A DNA stretch of 64,000 nucleotides from an uncultured Emticicia sp. (lineage in GTDB: Bacteria; Bacteroidota; Bacteroidia; Cytophagales; Spirosomataceae), in NCBI RefSeq assembly GCF_937903345.1, contig NZ_CALCZQ010000015.1:1-64000 (forward strand), given 5' to 3'. The notes beneath the pieces were generated by a model that was not told where the DNA came from, did no database searches, and saw only the letters and a list, made by a program, of their open reading frames with translations. Position 1 is the stretch's first letter. The number at the start of each line of letters is the position of its first letter. A program made the position numbers and the translations under genes. Positions 27,661 through 36,248 of the stretch are shown here, piece after piece.

Positions 27661-28544
27661 TTCAATCCCCGATATTCATTGGGCGAAACTCCCATTTTTT
27701 GCTTAAAAAGCCTTGTAAAATGTTGCGGATATCTAAAACCTAATTCATAAGCTACCTCGCCGATTGATTTGGATGTGTCCAAAATCTTTTCTTTGGCAGC
27801 TTCCAATAATTGTAAATGAATAAATTCTAATGCTGATTTGCCAGTTTCCTTTTTTATCAAATCGCCAAAATAATTGGCAGAAAGATGTAATTCATCGGCA
27901 AAATAAGCCACAGATGGCAAGCCTTTGACTTTAAGTTTTTCGCCAAAAATATATTCATTTAGCAAAGTTTCAAACTGCTGAATTAGTCCATGATTGGCAT
28001 TCTCACGGGTTATAAATTGACGGTCGTAAAATCTTGAACAATACTTCAAAAGTAATTCTAGGTTTGCCACAATCAATTTTTTGCTATGTCGATCAATATT
28101 TTGACTGATTTCGGTGGAAATATTTTCAAAACAATGAGTCACCATTTCTCGCTCTTTTTCTGAAAGGTGCAAAGCTTCACTCGACTGATAACCAAAGAAC
28201 GAATATTCATAGATTTGCTTACCCAAACTTGTGCCTTTAATAATATCAGGATGAAAGATTAGAGCCATACCATAAGGTTGATGTAGTTCTCCTTCTGGTT
28301 CATGAGTAATTATCTGATTTGGGCTAAAAAACACCATACTTCCATCGGCATAATCATAGTATTTATTACCATATCGCATATCTCCGCAGTTCGTTTCTTT
28401 GATAATTATCGCATAAAAACCTAACGTAAACTTGGTTCTTGCCAATTCATTCGATTTACTCAAATCAACCAAATTGATGAGCGGATGTAGTGTTTTGTTG
28501 TTAAATTGCTCGCTGTATTTTTTTATTGTATCGAAAATTATCAT
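27657..28544 (-). CDS. AraC-family transcriptional regulator
   Basis: The start is set at the ATG at 28544 (MIIFDTIKKYSEQFNNKTLHP), giving 295 residues; the frame runs 13 codons further upstream. The N-terminal cupin-like domain has FYAIIIKETNCGDMRYGNKYYDYADGSMVFFSPNQ (as CGDMRYGNKYYDY). The C-terminal HTH domain has VAYFADELHLSANYFGDLIKKETG and IGEVAYELGFRYPQHFTRLFKQKMGVSPNEYR (as VAYELGFRYPQHFTRLFKQK). It is divergent from the outer-membrane-like gene at 28698. It is a close paralogue of the regulator at 34113-35024, sharing long identical stretches in the HTH. Confidence 0.9.
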   Translation of the reverse strand: MIIFDTIKKYSEQFNNKTLHPLINLVDLSKSNELARTKFTLGFYAIIIKETNCGDMRYGNKYYDYADGSMVFFSPNQIITHEPEGELHQPYGMALIFHPDIIKGTSLGKQIYEYSFFGYQSSEALHLSEKEREMVTHCFENISTEISQNIDRHSKKLIVANLELLLKYCSRFYDRQFITRENANHGLIQQFETLLNEYIFGEKLKVKGLPSVAYFADELHLSANYFGDLIKKETGKSALEFIHLQLLEAAKEKILDTSKSIGEVAYELGFRYPQHFTRLFKQKMGVSPNEYRGLN

Positions 28545-28653
28545 CGTCCTTTTTTTGCCAAAACTAATTATAAAATATATCAATTAAACAGCGATCGGTG
28601 AAATGGGTATATTAAACCGTAAAATATATAAAAGTATTTATCTTAATGTCAAT

Positions 28654-28661
28654 TACTTTTG
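28654..28661 (+). promoter_or_regulatory. -7 element TACTTTTG for the outer-membrane-like gene
   Basis: The word fits TAnnTTTG and lies 37 bases before the ATG at 28698, in the region shared with the divergent AraC gene. No clear -33 TTTG is visible. Confidence 0.45.
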
Positions 28662-28697
28662 TAGATTAAAATTTTACGATCAATTAACAATATTTAA

Positions 28698-29459
28698 ATG
28701 AGGCATTTATACATTATTTTCTTTTCATTGATTTTTTCAATTACAATTGCTCAATCCGTAGATAGCACTAAAAACATTTCTACTTTTTCGGGTTCGGTGG
28801 GTTTTACCAATAACGGTTTTTCTATAATTCCAACTTTCTCGCTGAACCACTCAGCGTTTGTTGCCAATTTATCTTTCAGAAAAAAGAATTTTAGTTTTGA
28901 ACCTGATATTCGATTAGTTCCTAATGCCCAAAATGGCGGTTTGATTTGGTGGTTGCGTTACCGATTAGTGGATAATAAGAAATTTGGATTAAGAGTTGGA
29001 ACTCACCCTGCTTTTACGTTGATTCGCCGAACAGATACCGAAAACGGCACGACCAAAGAAATCACTGAAATGCTCCGTTTCTTGGCTTTTGAGGTAGTTC
29101 CGAATTATCAATTCAATAATAAATTTGGCGTAAGTGCCATGTATTTGCAAGGACATGGACTTCAAAAACATGGCCCTCAACTGACTCGTGTTTTATTTTT
29201 GAATACAAATATTACCAATATTGATTTGGGTAAAAATCTGTATTTTAACTTGTTTCCATCCATCTATTTTTTATTTACAGATGGCTACCGAGGCGATTAT
29301 TTAACAGTTACGGGTGCTTTAGCTCATAAAAAACTTCCATTTAGTTTGCAATCGACTATTAATCAGACATTTAACTCTGATGTACCTGGCAATAAAGATT
29401 TTATGTGGAATGTAACACTGAATTATAATTTCAAAAAGGTTTTCAAAAAAATCAATTAA
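28698..29459 (+). CDS. Secreted, probable outer-membrane beta protein, paralogue of the gene at 22307
   Basis: This 253-residue protein has a signal peptide ending near TIAQ and a beta-rich mature part. The landmarks are GFTNNGFSIIPTFSLN, FSFEPDIRL, LIWWLRYRLV, RVGTHPAFTL and a final WNVTLNYNF, in the same order as in the protein at 22307. It probably inserts into the outer membrane as a small barrel; ligand and role are unknown. It is transcribed divergently from the AraC gene at 27657, a likely regulator. Confidence 0.7.
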   Translation: MRHLYIIFFSLIFSITIAQSVDSTKNISTFSGSVGFTNNGFSIIPTFSLNHSAFVANLSFRKKNFSFEPDIRLVPNAQNGGLIWWLRYRLVDNKKFGLRVGTHPAFTLIRRTDTENGTTKEITEMLRFLAFEVVPNYQFNNKFGVSAMYLQGHGLQKHGPQLTRVLFLNTNITNIDLGKNLYFNLFPSIYFLFTDGYRGDYLTVTGALAHKKLPFSLQSTINQTFNSDVPGNKDFMWNVTLNYNFKKVFKKIN

Positions 29460-29529
29460 GAGGCACTCAAAATAAAACGATTAATTCTATTTTCTATTGT
29501 CAAATTAATCATGGGTTTCTGTGTGTCCT

Positions 29530-30087
29530 TCAAAGCTGAAAGTCAGGTTTCTCAATAAAAAATTTACCTTTTTGAGTAAGCATTAAATAGGATTTTATTT
29601 TGGTGAGAAAACTTTCTTTTAAATTCTTTTTGATAATCCTAAGAGCAAAATTTAGAATTTCATTGTGGTCATAAACCATTTCAGGTATTTCTTTGATGTT
29701 ACGCCATTCAAGAATTTCATCAAACTCACCATTTTGCAGATTTACTTTATTAATTTCCACCAAGGCATAAAAACCAATAGATACAAATCTGCTCGTTCTA
29801 TATTCTGCATCTGTTTGATTATATAACTGGGTCAGTTCCAGTTATATTAAATCTCTTAAACTGTTTCCTACTATTCGATTTTTATCGCCACATGTTCGGA
29901 ACTGCTCTAAATAAAGTTCTTTCTTTCAAAGTTCTGCTTGCAGTTTTTTTTTAAGCCTTTCATGCCAGATGATGTATCAACCTGGCAAAATCCAAGCCTT
30001 ATTTCCTAATTTAAATTTAGCATTAAGGACTTTTAGCTCCCGTGCTTGGTAACCAAATATCACAAAGTCAGTGGATAAGTTTGACAT
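29530..30087 (-). pseudogene. NUDIX hydrolase/NrtR-like pseudogene
   Basis: A single minus-strand frame from an ATG at 30087 to the stop at 29530 encodes a NUDIX-like protein. It is interrupted by three in-frame stops: TGA at 29979-29977, TGA at 29928-29926 and TAA at 29844-29842. The pieces read MSNLSTDFVIFGY, ELKVLNAKFKLGNKAWILPG, ELYLEQFRTCGDKNRIVG, YRTSRFVSIGFYALVEI and EWRNIKEIPEMVYDHNEIL. These follow the order of NrtR/ADP-ribose pyrophosphatase-like proteins. The NUDIX box after WILPG has lost its Glu residues and appears shortened. The 77-residue open frame at 29530-29763 is only the surviving tail. Confidence 0.8.
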
Positions 30088-30254
30088 ATATTTTTATACC
30101 AAATATGTTTGATTTGTATAAACTTTTTCTTGAAAATCTTATCTGTAAAAATAAGTCTATAGCTTAGATTTTATAGCTTTAAAGTCTTTATTTTCAAAAA
30201 TAAAGAAAATAGTTTAAGGTATTATTTTTTATATAAATAGTAGAAAACTATCGT

Positions 30255-30262
30255 TATATTTG
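30255..30262 (+). promoter_or_regulatory. -7 element TATATTTG upstream of the propeller protein gene
   Basis: The word fits TAnnTTTG and lies 31 bases before the start codon at 30293. No good -33 word is visible. Confidence 0.45.
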
Positions 30263-30292
30263 GCATTCAATATTTATTTCAAATAAATAATC

Positions 30293-31597
30293 ATGCAAAA
30301 ATTTCTGTTCACTTTCGCCCTTACTTTAGTTATTATCAATGTTTTTGGGCAATTCCAAAAAGATTCACTTGCCATTGTTCAATTATTAGAAAAAGAGGGT
30401 GCTACTTGGAGAATGGGTGATGCCAAAGGCAATGCTGAGTGCTGGCATATTGGATCAAATTCTCGAAATATGGTTTCCTTTCCTGATGGTCGAAGTTTCG
30501 ATAGAAATGCTTCTGCTATGCTTAAACCACCTACTGGTTTATTTGGAGGTAGTGGGTTTTCAATACATAGCAACTATAAAATGAGCATTGGTGGTAATAC
30601 TGCATGGGTAAGCCATGATGAGGTTTCCATTGACTCAAACGGTAAAGAAACGCTCTCACGTGAGGTTAGACTTTTAGAGAAATTTGCAGGAAATTGGAAA
30701 TTGGTAGGGCAATCAGCTCATTTTTATAATCCGGATAAGCCAAAGGCCGATACAACTAGCTTTATACAAACGGTAGATATTACGAATGGAAGAATTGAAA
30801 CGGTTTTGAGTATCAACAAACATTTTGAAGCTCCCAACTGGCACCCGGATAATTATCTCATTTTAAATAGTAAAGGTAAAATATATACCTTAGATTTGGT
30901 TTCAAAAAAATTAAATGAACTTAATACTGGATTTGCAATAGCCTGTAACAATGACCACGGTATTTCTCCAGACAAAAAATGGTTAGCCATAAGTAATACT
31001 GACAAATCCGTTCCGTCTCCTACTGGCTTTAAATCAGAGGTATATATACTTCCAATTAGTGGTGGTGAGCCAAGGAAAGTTACAACAGAAGGTTTGTCAT
31101 ACTGGCACGGATGGAGTGCCGATGGGAAAACATTAGCTTACTGTGCGAAACGTAATGATAATTTTGACATTTATACAATTGATGTCAACGGAGGCAAAGA
31201 AAAAAGATTGACTACTGCCGAAGGTTTAGATGACGGCCCCGATTATTCTTCTGATGGAAAATATATTTATTTTAATTCTTATCGAACTGGACACATGCAA
31301 ATTTGGCGGATGTTGGCAGATGGCTCAAATCCAGAACAACTCACAACCGATGAAAATTCTAACTGGTTTGCTCACCCATCACCCGATAATAAATGGATAG
31401 TTTATATTTCTTATACCTCTGACGAAAAACAAGCTCATTTATTTGGCAAGCAAGTGAAGCTTCGCCTGATGAATACCGAAACTAAAGTAATTAAAGATAT
31501 TACACCAGTATTTTTTGGTGGACAAGGTACCATAAATGTGCCATCGTGGAGTGCTGATAGTAAAAGACTTGCCTTTGTTAGCTATTCTGTTAAATAA
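30293..31597 (+). CDS. Secreted TolB-like beta-propeller protein with N-terminal NTF2-like domain
   Basis: This 434-residue protein has a signal peptide (ending near VFGQ). A domain of about 130 residues follows, with the DUF4440/NTF2 pattern (IVQLLEKEGATWRMGDAKGNAECW, HFYNP). Then come four or more PD40/WD40-like repeats (HGISPDKKWLAISN, YWHGWSADGKTLAYCA, DGPDYSSDGKYIYFNS, FAHPSPDNKWIVYIS, VPSWSADSKRLAFVS). The repeats build a periplasmic propeller of the TolB type, which binds protein or carbohydrate. It is 24 bases upstream of a secreted Gfo/Idh/MocA gene and probably co-transcribed with it. No enzymatic residue can be assigned. Confidence 0.82.
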   Translation: MQKFLFTFALTLVIINVFGQFQKDSLAIVQLLEKEGATWRMGDAKGNAECWHIGSNSRNMVSFPDGRSFDRNASAMLKPPTGLFGGSGFSIHSNYKMSIGGNTAWVSHDEVSIDSNGKETLSREVRLLEKFAGNWKLVGQSAHFYNPDKPKADTTSFIQTVDITNGRIETVLSINKHFEAPNWHPDNYLILNSKGKIYTLDLVSKKLNELNTGFAIACNNDHGISPDKKWLAISNTDKSVPSPTGFKSEVYILPISGGEPRKVTTEGLSYWHGWSADGKTLAYCAKRNDNFDIYTIDVNGGKEKRLTTAEGLDDGPDYSSDGKYIYFNSYRTGHMQIWRMLADGSNPEQLTTDENSNWFAHPSPDNKWIVYISYTSDEKQAHLFGKQVKLRLMNTETKVIKDITPVFFGGQGTINVPSWSADSKRLAFVSYSVK

Positions 31598-31621
31598 TCA
31601 ATTCAACCTAAAAAAACTTTT

Positions 31622-33022
31622 ATGAAAAAAGATAATGCAAATACAAGAAGAAAATTTTTGCAACAAATTGGAGCAAGCAGTCTAATAGCTTCTTCATCTC
31701 CCTTTGCTTCTTTGGCTGCTCAAGCAAAGGCAGAAGAACGCATTATACATTACGAAAAGAATATTTCGGCTAACGATAAAGTAAGAATTGGCGTAATCGG
31801 ATTTGGTGTGCAAGGACATTTTGATTTGGAAACTGCTCTCAAAGTTCCTGGTGTTGAATTGGCTGGAATCTGTGATTTATACTCTGGTAGAATCGAAAAT
31901 GCCAAAGAAAAATACGGTAAAGACCTATTCACAACAATAAATTATAAAGACATTTTGGACAGAGCCGATATAGATGCTGTGCTTATTTGTACGACCGATG
32001 TTTGGCATGCTCGCATTACCTTAGACGCTTTGGCAAAAGGCAAACATGTATATTGTGAAAAACCTATGGTTTATAAAATAAGCGAAGGATACCCTGTGAT
32101 TGCAGCAGCAAAAAAATCGGGTAAAGTTTTGCAAGTAGGTAGCCAACGAGTTAGTAGTATTGGTTATGCAAAAGCCAAAGAGCTTTTGGCAGCTGGCGAA
32201 ATTGGCAAACTCAATATGGTAAATGCAGTTTATGACCGCCAAAGTTCGATTGGTTCTTGGGAATATACAATTCCTAAAGATGCTGATGCTATCACAACAA
32301 ACTGGGATAAGTTTATAGAAGCTACTGAAAAAATGACTTTCGATGCCAAAAAGTTTTTTTGGTGGAGGGCGTTCAAAGAAGTCGGCACTGGTGTGGCAGG
32401 AGATTTATTTATCCATTTATTGAGTGGTTCTCATTTTATTACAAACTCAAAAGGGCCTGAAAGTATTTATAGCACAGGTCAGCTTAGTTTTTGGAAAGAT
32501 GGCCGTAATTTACCAGATGTGATGTCGGGGGTAATGCAATATCCTGATAGTCCAGAACATGCCGCTTATCAATTGACCTTACAAGTGAATTTTATAAGTG
32601 GAACTGGTGGTCAAGAGATCATACGTTTGGTAGGCTCAGAAGGAATTATTGATGTTATAGGCAATAATATCACTGTCAAACACAGCTTAATGCCCGAAGC
32701 CCCAGGCTTCGGTGGTTATGATTCACTGTTTACTTTTTCCAAAAGTATGCAAGAAGAAATGAAAAAAGATTATGATGCAAAATGGACGGCAGAACAAAAA
32801 AAACGAAAAACCAAAGAAGATGTTGTCTTTAAAGTTCCTGCAGGTTATAGCGATCATTTAGACCATTTTACCAATTTCTTCGATGCCATCCGCACAGGTA
32901 AACAAGTAGTAGAGGATGCAGAATTTGGGTTCAGAGCCGCTGCCCCAGCATTGGCATGTAATGAGAGTTATTTAAAGAAAAAAATTATTCATTGGGATCC
33001 AATAAATCTGAAATTGAAGTAA
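31622..33022 (+). CDS. Secreted Gfo/Idh/MocA-family oxidoreductase
   Basis: This 466-residue protein has a twin-arginine-type leader (TRRKFLQQIGASSLIASSS). A Rossmann fold follows (VRIGVIGFGVQGHFDLETA), with the catalytic Lys motif HVYCEKPMVYK and a C-terminal alpha/beta domain. Tat export fits a pre-folded, tightly bound NAD(P) cofactor. Such secreted members are common in Bacteroidota and Planctomycetes near isomerases and are proposed to work on sugar or keto-sugar derivatives. Here a secreted TIM-barrel isomerase follows 149 bases downstream. The substrate is unknown. Confidence 0.87.
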   Translation: MKKDNANTRRKFLQQIGASSLIASSSPFASLAAQAKAEERIIHYEKNISANDKVRIGVIGFGVQGHFDLETALKVPGVELAGICDLYSGRIENAKEKYGKDLFTTINYKDILDRADIDAVLICTTDVWHARITLDALAKGKHVYCEKPMVYKISEGYPVIAAAKKSGKVLQVGSQRVSSIGYAKAKELLAAGEIGKLNMVNAVYDRQSSIGSWEYTIPKDADAITTNWDKFIEATEKMTFDAKKFFWWRAFKEVGTGVAGDLFIHLLSGSHFITNSKGPESIYSTGQLSFWKDGRNLPDVMSGVMQYPDSPEHAAYQLTLQVNFISGTGGQEIIRLVGSEGIIDVIGNNITVKHSLMPEAPGFGGYDSLFTFSKSMQEEMKKDYDAKWTAEQKKRKTKEDVVFKVPAGYSDHLDHFTNFFDAIRTGKQVVEDAEFGFRAAAPALACNESYLKKKIIHWDPINLKLK

Positions 33023-33171
33023 ATTGTTTTGGTAGATTATCCTTTGAATTTCCTAAATCGTCGAATTGAAATAAGTTTATCTTAAATAAGTTTCTTTTAC
33101 AATATTTATTAGTAATTTTCCTAATCAGTTTCAAAAATAAATTAATCGGGTTGAGCCCACAAATTTTAATT

Positions 33172-34041
33172 ATGAAAAACAGTTTATTTTCTAAGATTTT
33201 GATAGTATTTATATTGCTATCTGTAAATCTGAGCACATTTGCTCAAAAAAAATGGGGCGGTATGACCCTTTATACGGTAAGAAATGAAATGGGTAAAGAC
33301 CCAAAAGCTACTCTTAAAGAAGTGGCCGATTTGGGTTATAAATACATTGAGGCGGTTGACTATAAAGATAGCAAGTTTTATGGTATGACTCCAGATGAGT
33401 TCAAGTCTTACACCAAGAGTTTGGGTCTAAAACCAATTTCAGTACACATGGGGAGTATGACGCTCGACAACGCTGATAAGCTTGTTGCTGATGTAAAAGC
33501 CGCAGGTTTTAAATATTTTATAGCCCCAGTTCCACCAATGGGAATGTTTAAATTTGACCCAAAAACAAGAAGATTAGGAATGGAAGGGACCTTGGAAAGA
33601 TTGGCTGAAATTCTGAATACAGTAGCTAAAAAAGCAAATGCGGCAGGTTTAGAATTTCTTTATCATAACCATGATTTTGAGTTTCAGGCAAATAAAGACG
33701 GTGTGATACCGATAGATTATTTATTAGAAAAATTAGACCCTAAATATGTAAATTTTCAAATGGATTTATACTGGGTAACTAAAGCCGGAGCCGACCCAGT
33801 GGCTTACTTCCAAAGGTACCCAGGTCGTTTCAAAATATGGCATGTAAAAGATATGGACAAGGAAGGTCGTTTTGCACCAGTAGGCAACGGAACTATTGAT
33901 TTTGCTCGAATTCTCAAAAACAAAAAGCTTTCAGGCATGAAATATTATATTGTGGAGCAGGACCAGGTTTTTGATGGTATGAAACCTATGGAAGCTATCA
34001 AAATAAGTAAAGAAGGCTTAATTAAGTTTGGGTTTAAATAA
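33172..34041 (+). CDS. Secreted sugar phosphate isomerase/epimerase-like TIM barrel
   Basis: The start is the ATG at 33172 opening the signal peptide (ends STFAQ), giving 289 residues; the longer frame starts at a TTG. The AP-endonuclease-2 type TIM barrel shows LKEVADLGYKYIEAVDY, LEFLYHNHDFEFQ (metal-binding His/Glu region), VNFQMDLYWVTKAGADP, KIWHVKDMD and YYIVEQDQVFDGM. It would bind a divalent metal and isomerise or epimerise a sugar or keto-sugar in the periplasm. Proteins of this type act with Gfo/Idh/MocA enzymes in inositol and 3-keto-glycoside pathways, and it is downstream of one here. Confidence 0.87.
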   Translation: MKNSLFSKILIVFILLSVNLSTFAQKKWGGMTLYTVRNEMGKDPKATLKEVADLGYKYIEAVDYKDSKFYGMTPDEFKSYTKSLGLKPISVHMGSMTLDNADKLVADVKAAGFKYFIAPVPPMGMFKFDPKTRRLGMEGTLERLAEILNTVAKKANAAGLEFLYHNHDFEFQANKDGVIPIDYLLEKLDPKYVNFQMDLYWVTKAGADPVAYFQRYPGRFKIWHVKDMDKEGRFAPVGNGTIDFARILKNKKLSGMKYYIVEQDQVFDGMKPMEAIKISKEGLIKFGFK

Positions 34042-34065
34042 AACTTATTTATTGCAAAAATGATT

Positions 34066-34102
34066 AAAAGCAGAGTTCAATCAATGGACTCTGTTTTTTT
34101 TG
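34066..34102. terminator. Terminator between convergent isomerase and AraC genes
   Basis: Nine-base arms CAGAGTTCA (34071-34079) and TGGACTCTG (34085-34093), with one G-T pair, are followed by eight T residues on the plus strand. It mainly serves the isomerase gene ending at 34041. Confidence 0.75.
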
Positions 34103-34112
34103 TGATAAAACT

Positions 34113-35024
34113 CTAATTCAACACTCGAAATTCATTTGGTGAAACTCCCACTTTTTGCTTAAAAAGTCTCGTAAAGTGCTGCGGATATTTGAAACCCAAT
34201 TCGTAAGCAATTTCATTCACCGATTTGTCTCCCTCAAATACCTTATTCTTAGCAACCTCAATTGTCTTGTTTTGAATATAATCCTTTGCCGACTGACCTG
34301 TTTCTTTTTTAATTAAATCGCCAAAATAGTTGGCTGATAGATGAAGTTCATCTGCAAAATGAGCCACCGAAGGTAAACCGTTGAGGTGCGGCTTATCTGA
34401 AGCAAAATAATTGTTTAACAAACCTTCAAATTTTTCTAAAATGCCTTTATGAACAACATCACGAGTGATAAACTGTCGGTCGTAAAATCGTTGGCAATAA
34501 TCCAAAAATAACTCTATATTGCTGGCTATGAGCTTTTTACTGTGTTTGTCGATGGGTTGTTTTAGTTCAAATTCAATTTTAGCGAAAATATCCAAGATTA
34601 GTTGCCGCTCATCGTCCGACAGGTGCAACGCTTCATGGGTTTGGTAATCGAAAAACTTGTATTGACTAATATTTTTACCGAGTTGAGTTCCTATCAATAA
34701 ATCTGGGTGGAAAAGTAAACCAAATCCCATAGGTAGATACACAACTTTTGGATTTTCCATACTTACAAACTGACCTGGAGCATAAAATACCAATGTACCA
34801 GCCTGATAATCATAGTAATGACGACCATATCGCATATCGCCACACACCACATCTTTCAAGATAACACTATATAAGCCGTAGTTGAATCTAATAGTATCTA
34901 CCTCGCCCCAATCTCTCGGATTCGCCTTTGAATAATCAATCACAGTAACCAACGGGTGTAGAGTTTTGTGATTATTGGCAGCGTTAAATTCGCTTATACT
35001 ATTTACGTTTACAACTTTCTCCAT
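34113..35024 (-). CDS. AraC-family transcriptional regulator, paralogue of that at 27657
   Basis: This 303-residue regulator has an N-terminal cupin-like domain (LYSVILKDVVCGDMRYGRHYYDYQAG) and a C-terminal double HTH (VAHFADELHLSANYFGDLIKKETG; VNEIAYELGFKYPQHFTRLFKQKVGVSPNEFR). Both are given here in shortened form: ADELHLSANYFGDLIKKETG and IAYELGFKYPQHFTRLFKQ. It shares domain layout and most HTH residues with the protein at 27657. The two genes bracket the region containing the propeller, Gfo/Idh/MocA and isomerase genes. It is divergent from a decayed esterase gene at 35214. Confidence 0.9.
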   Translation of the reverse strand: MEKVVNVNSISEFNAANNHKTLHPLVTVIDYSKANPRDWGEVDTIRFNYGLYSVILKDVVCGDMRYGRHYYDYQAGTLVFYAPGQFVSMENPKVVYLPMGFGLLFHPDLLIGTQLGKNISQYKFFDYQTHEALHLSDDERQLILDIFAKIEFELKQPIDKHSKKLIASNIELFLDYCQRFYDRQFITRDVVHKGILEKFEGLLNNYFASDKPHLNGLPSVAHFADELHLSANYFGDLIKKETGQSAKDYIQNKTIEVAKNKVFEGDKSVNEIAYELGFKYPQHFTRLFKQKVGVSPNEFRVLN

Positions 35025-35213
35025 ATCTGTTTCTGTTGAAATCTTCCCAAGCTTAAACGATTTGAAACAACAATTTTAAACTTTAATCTACAATCAGTAA
35101 AAATGGTAGGATTATCAGTAATTTTTATACTAATGTAAGCTAAAAATAAGTTGAACTTTGTAATCAGAAATATCCATTTTTCTGATAATCTCATTTTAAA
35201 ATATTCAATCTTT

Positions 35214-35636
35214 ATGAAAAAAAATAGTTTTGGCGTTGCTTTCCTCTTTTTGTTTTTTGTCGTTTCAGTACAAGCCCAACTTGTAAAAACAAACGCAGGA
35301 ATTGTAAAAGGTGCTACCGAAGGCGAAAAAACAATTTTTAAAGGAATACCTTATGCAGCACAGCCAGTTGGTGAATTTCGTTTGTATTCAATACACTCGA
35401 TGCTCCAGGTTTTGCTCCGCCTCCTAAGCCAACCGAGTCAGAATATGAATTAGCAAAAAAATGAATGCTTATTGGGTAAGTTTTGCGAAAACAGGAAACC
35501 CAAATGGGGCTAACCTAATTGGCCGATTTACAACAATCAAAATCAAGATATGCTTGATGTAGAGCTTGACGGTAAAATAGTACCTAAACCCGACCCTCGT
35601 AAGGCAAGATTTGATGTAGTTGAAAAAGCATTTTAA
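35214..35636 (+). pseudogene. Type B carboxylesterase pseudogene with large internal deletion
   Basis: The first part from the ATG at 35214 encodes a signal peptide (ends VQAQ) and the esterase N-terminus: TNAGIVKGATEGEKTIFKGIPYAAQPVGEFR. The key piece is GIPYAAQPVGEFR. The next bases, in another frame, jump straight to the C-terminal region FVFNTLDAPGFAPPP. After a further shift in a run of A residues come MNAYWVSFAKTGNPNG, and after another shift NWPIYNNQNQDMLDVELDGK, ending ARFDVVEKAF. The central catalytic part, with the GESAG nucleophile and the Glu and His of the triad, is absent. A deletion of roughly a kilobase is inferred from family length. It cannot give a functional esterase. Confidence 0.85.
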
Positions 35637-35702
35637 GAATTGAGGTAAGATTCAATCAAGAGGTATTTAATAAATAACAAAAAAAAACTATTTTTACTAA
35701 AA

Positions 35703-36155
35703 ATGAAACATATAATTTCTTTATTATCAATTAGCTTATTGTTTGTTCACTTTTCTTTTGCTCAGTCAACAAAAGAAGAACAAGAAATCTTGCAAATATC
35801 GAAAGATAAATGGCAATGGATGGCCGATAAAAACGTAGATAAACTTAAAGATTTATTTGATGCCAAAGCTAAGTTTGTTCACATGAGTGGCACATGGAAA
35901 ACTGACGAAGAGCTCGAAATCATCAAAACTGGAAGCATTTGGTACAAAGAAACCCAAGTGCATGACTCAGCAATTGAAATTTTGGGAAAAACCGCTATCG
36001 TTTGGAACAGAATTACGCTCATAGCTATGGTAAGAGGCACAGAAGCCAAAACCGAGTTTACCGTTACCGAAGTTTATCAAAAACAAAAGAAGGCTTGGAA
36101 AATGCTTGCCTTGACATTTAGTAGTGTGAGGGATACGCATCAGATTAAGAAATAA
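35703..36155 (+). CDS. Secreted NTF2-like (DUF4440/SnoaL-type) protein
   Basis: This 150-residue protein has a signal peptide (ends FSFAQ). Its NTF2-like domain starts EEQEILQISKDKWQWMADKNVDKLKDLF and continues AKFVHMSGTWKTDEELEIIKTG, ending in strands VTEVYQKQKKAWKMLALTFSSV. The pattern is that of DUF4440 proteins, which bind small ligands in a cone-shaped pocket. No substrate can be named. It lies downstream of the decayed esterase gene and upstream of the molybdenum hydroxylase genes; a weak functional link to either is possible. Confidence 0.8.
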   Translation: MKHIISLLSISLLFVHFSFAQSTKEEQEILQISKDKWQWMADKNVDKLKDLFDAKAKFVHMSGTWKTDEELEIIKTGSIWYKETQVHDSAIEILGKTAIVWNRITLIAMVRGTEAKTEFTVTEVYQKQKKAWKMLALTFSSVRDTHQIKK

Positions 36156-36197
36156 GGCCATTTCTTCTAATCATAAATTATTTGATTTTTGTAAGTT

Positions 36198-36205
36198 TAT
36201 ATTTG
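36198..36205 (+). promoter_or_regulatory. -7 element TATATTTG upstream of the molybdenum hydroxylase operon
   Basis: The word fits TAnnTTTG and lies about 84 bases before the start at 36289. It follows TTTGATTTTTGTAAGTTTAT. A near copy (TTTGATTTTCGTAAGTTTT) occurs at 22213-22231 upstream of the gene at 22307, suggesting a shared promoter-type sequence. Confidence 0.4.
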
Positions 36206-36248
36206 AAAAACATTATTTAATATAGTTAATTTTATAGATTTTTGTATT

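Noticed and set aside
29530..29763. A 77-codon minus-strand open frame as a small independent gene
   Set aside because: Its upstream frame continues with NUDIX landmarks past three stops, so it is the tail of a pseudogene.
29842..29979. Selenocysteine or stop-codon recoding in the NUDIX gene
   Set aside because: Stops are both TGA and TAA, lie at non-catalytic places, and the NUDIX box is also degraded.
35151..35453. A 100-residue secreted protein
   Set aside because: The first 20 codons precede the true ATG, and the last 20 are read out of frame after the esterase deletion.
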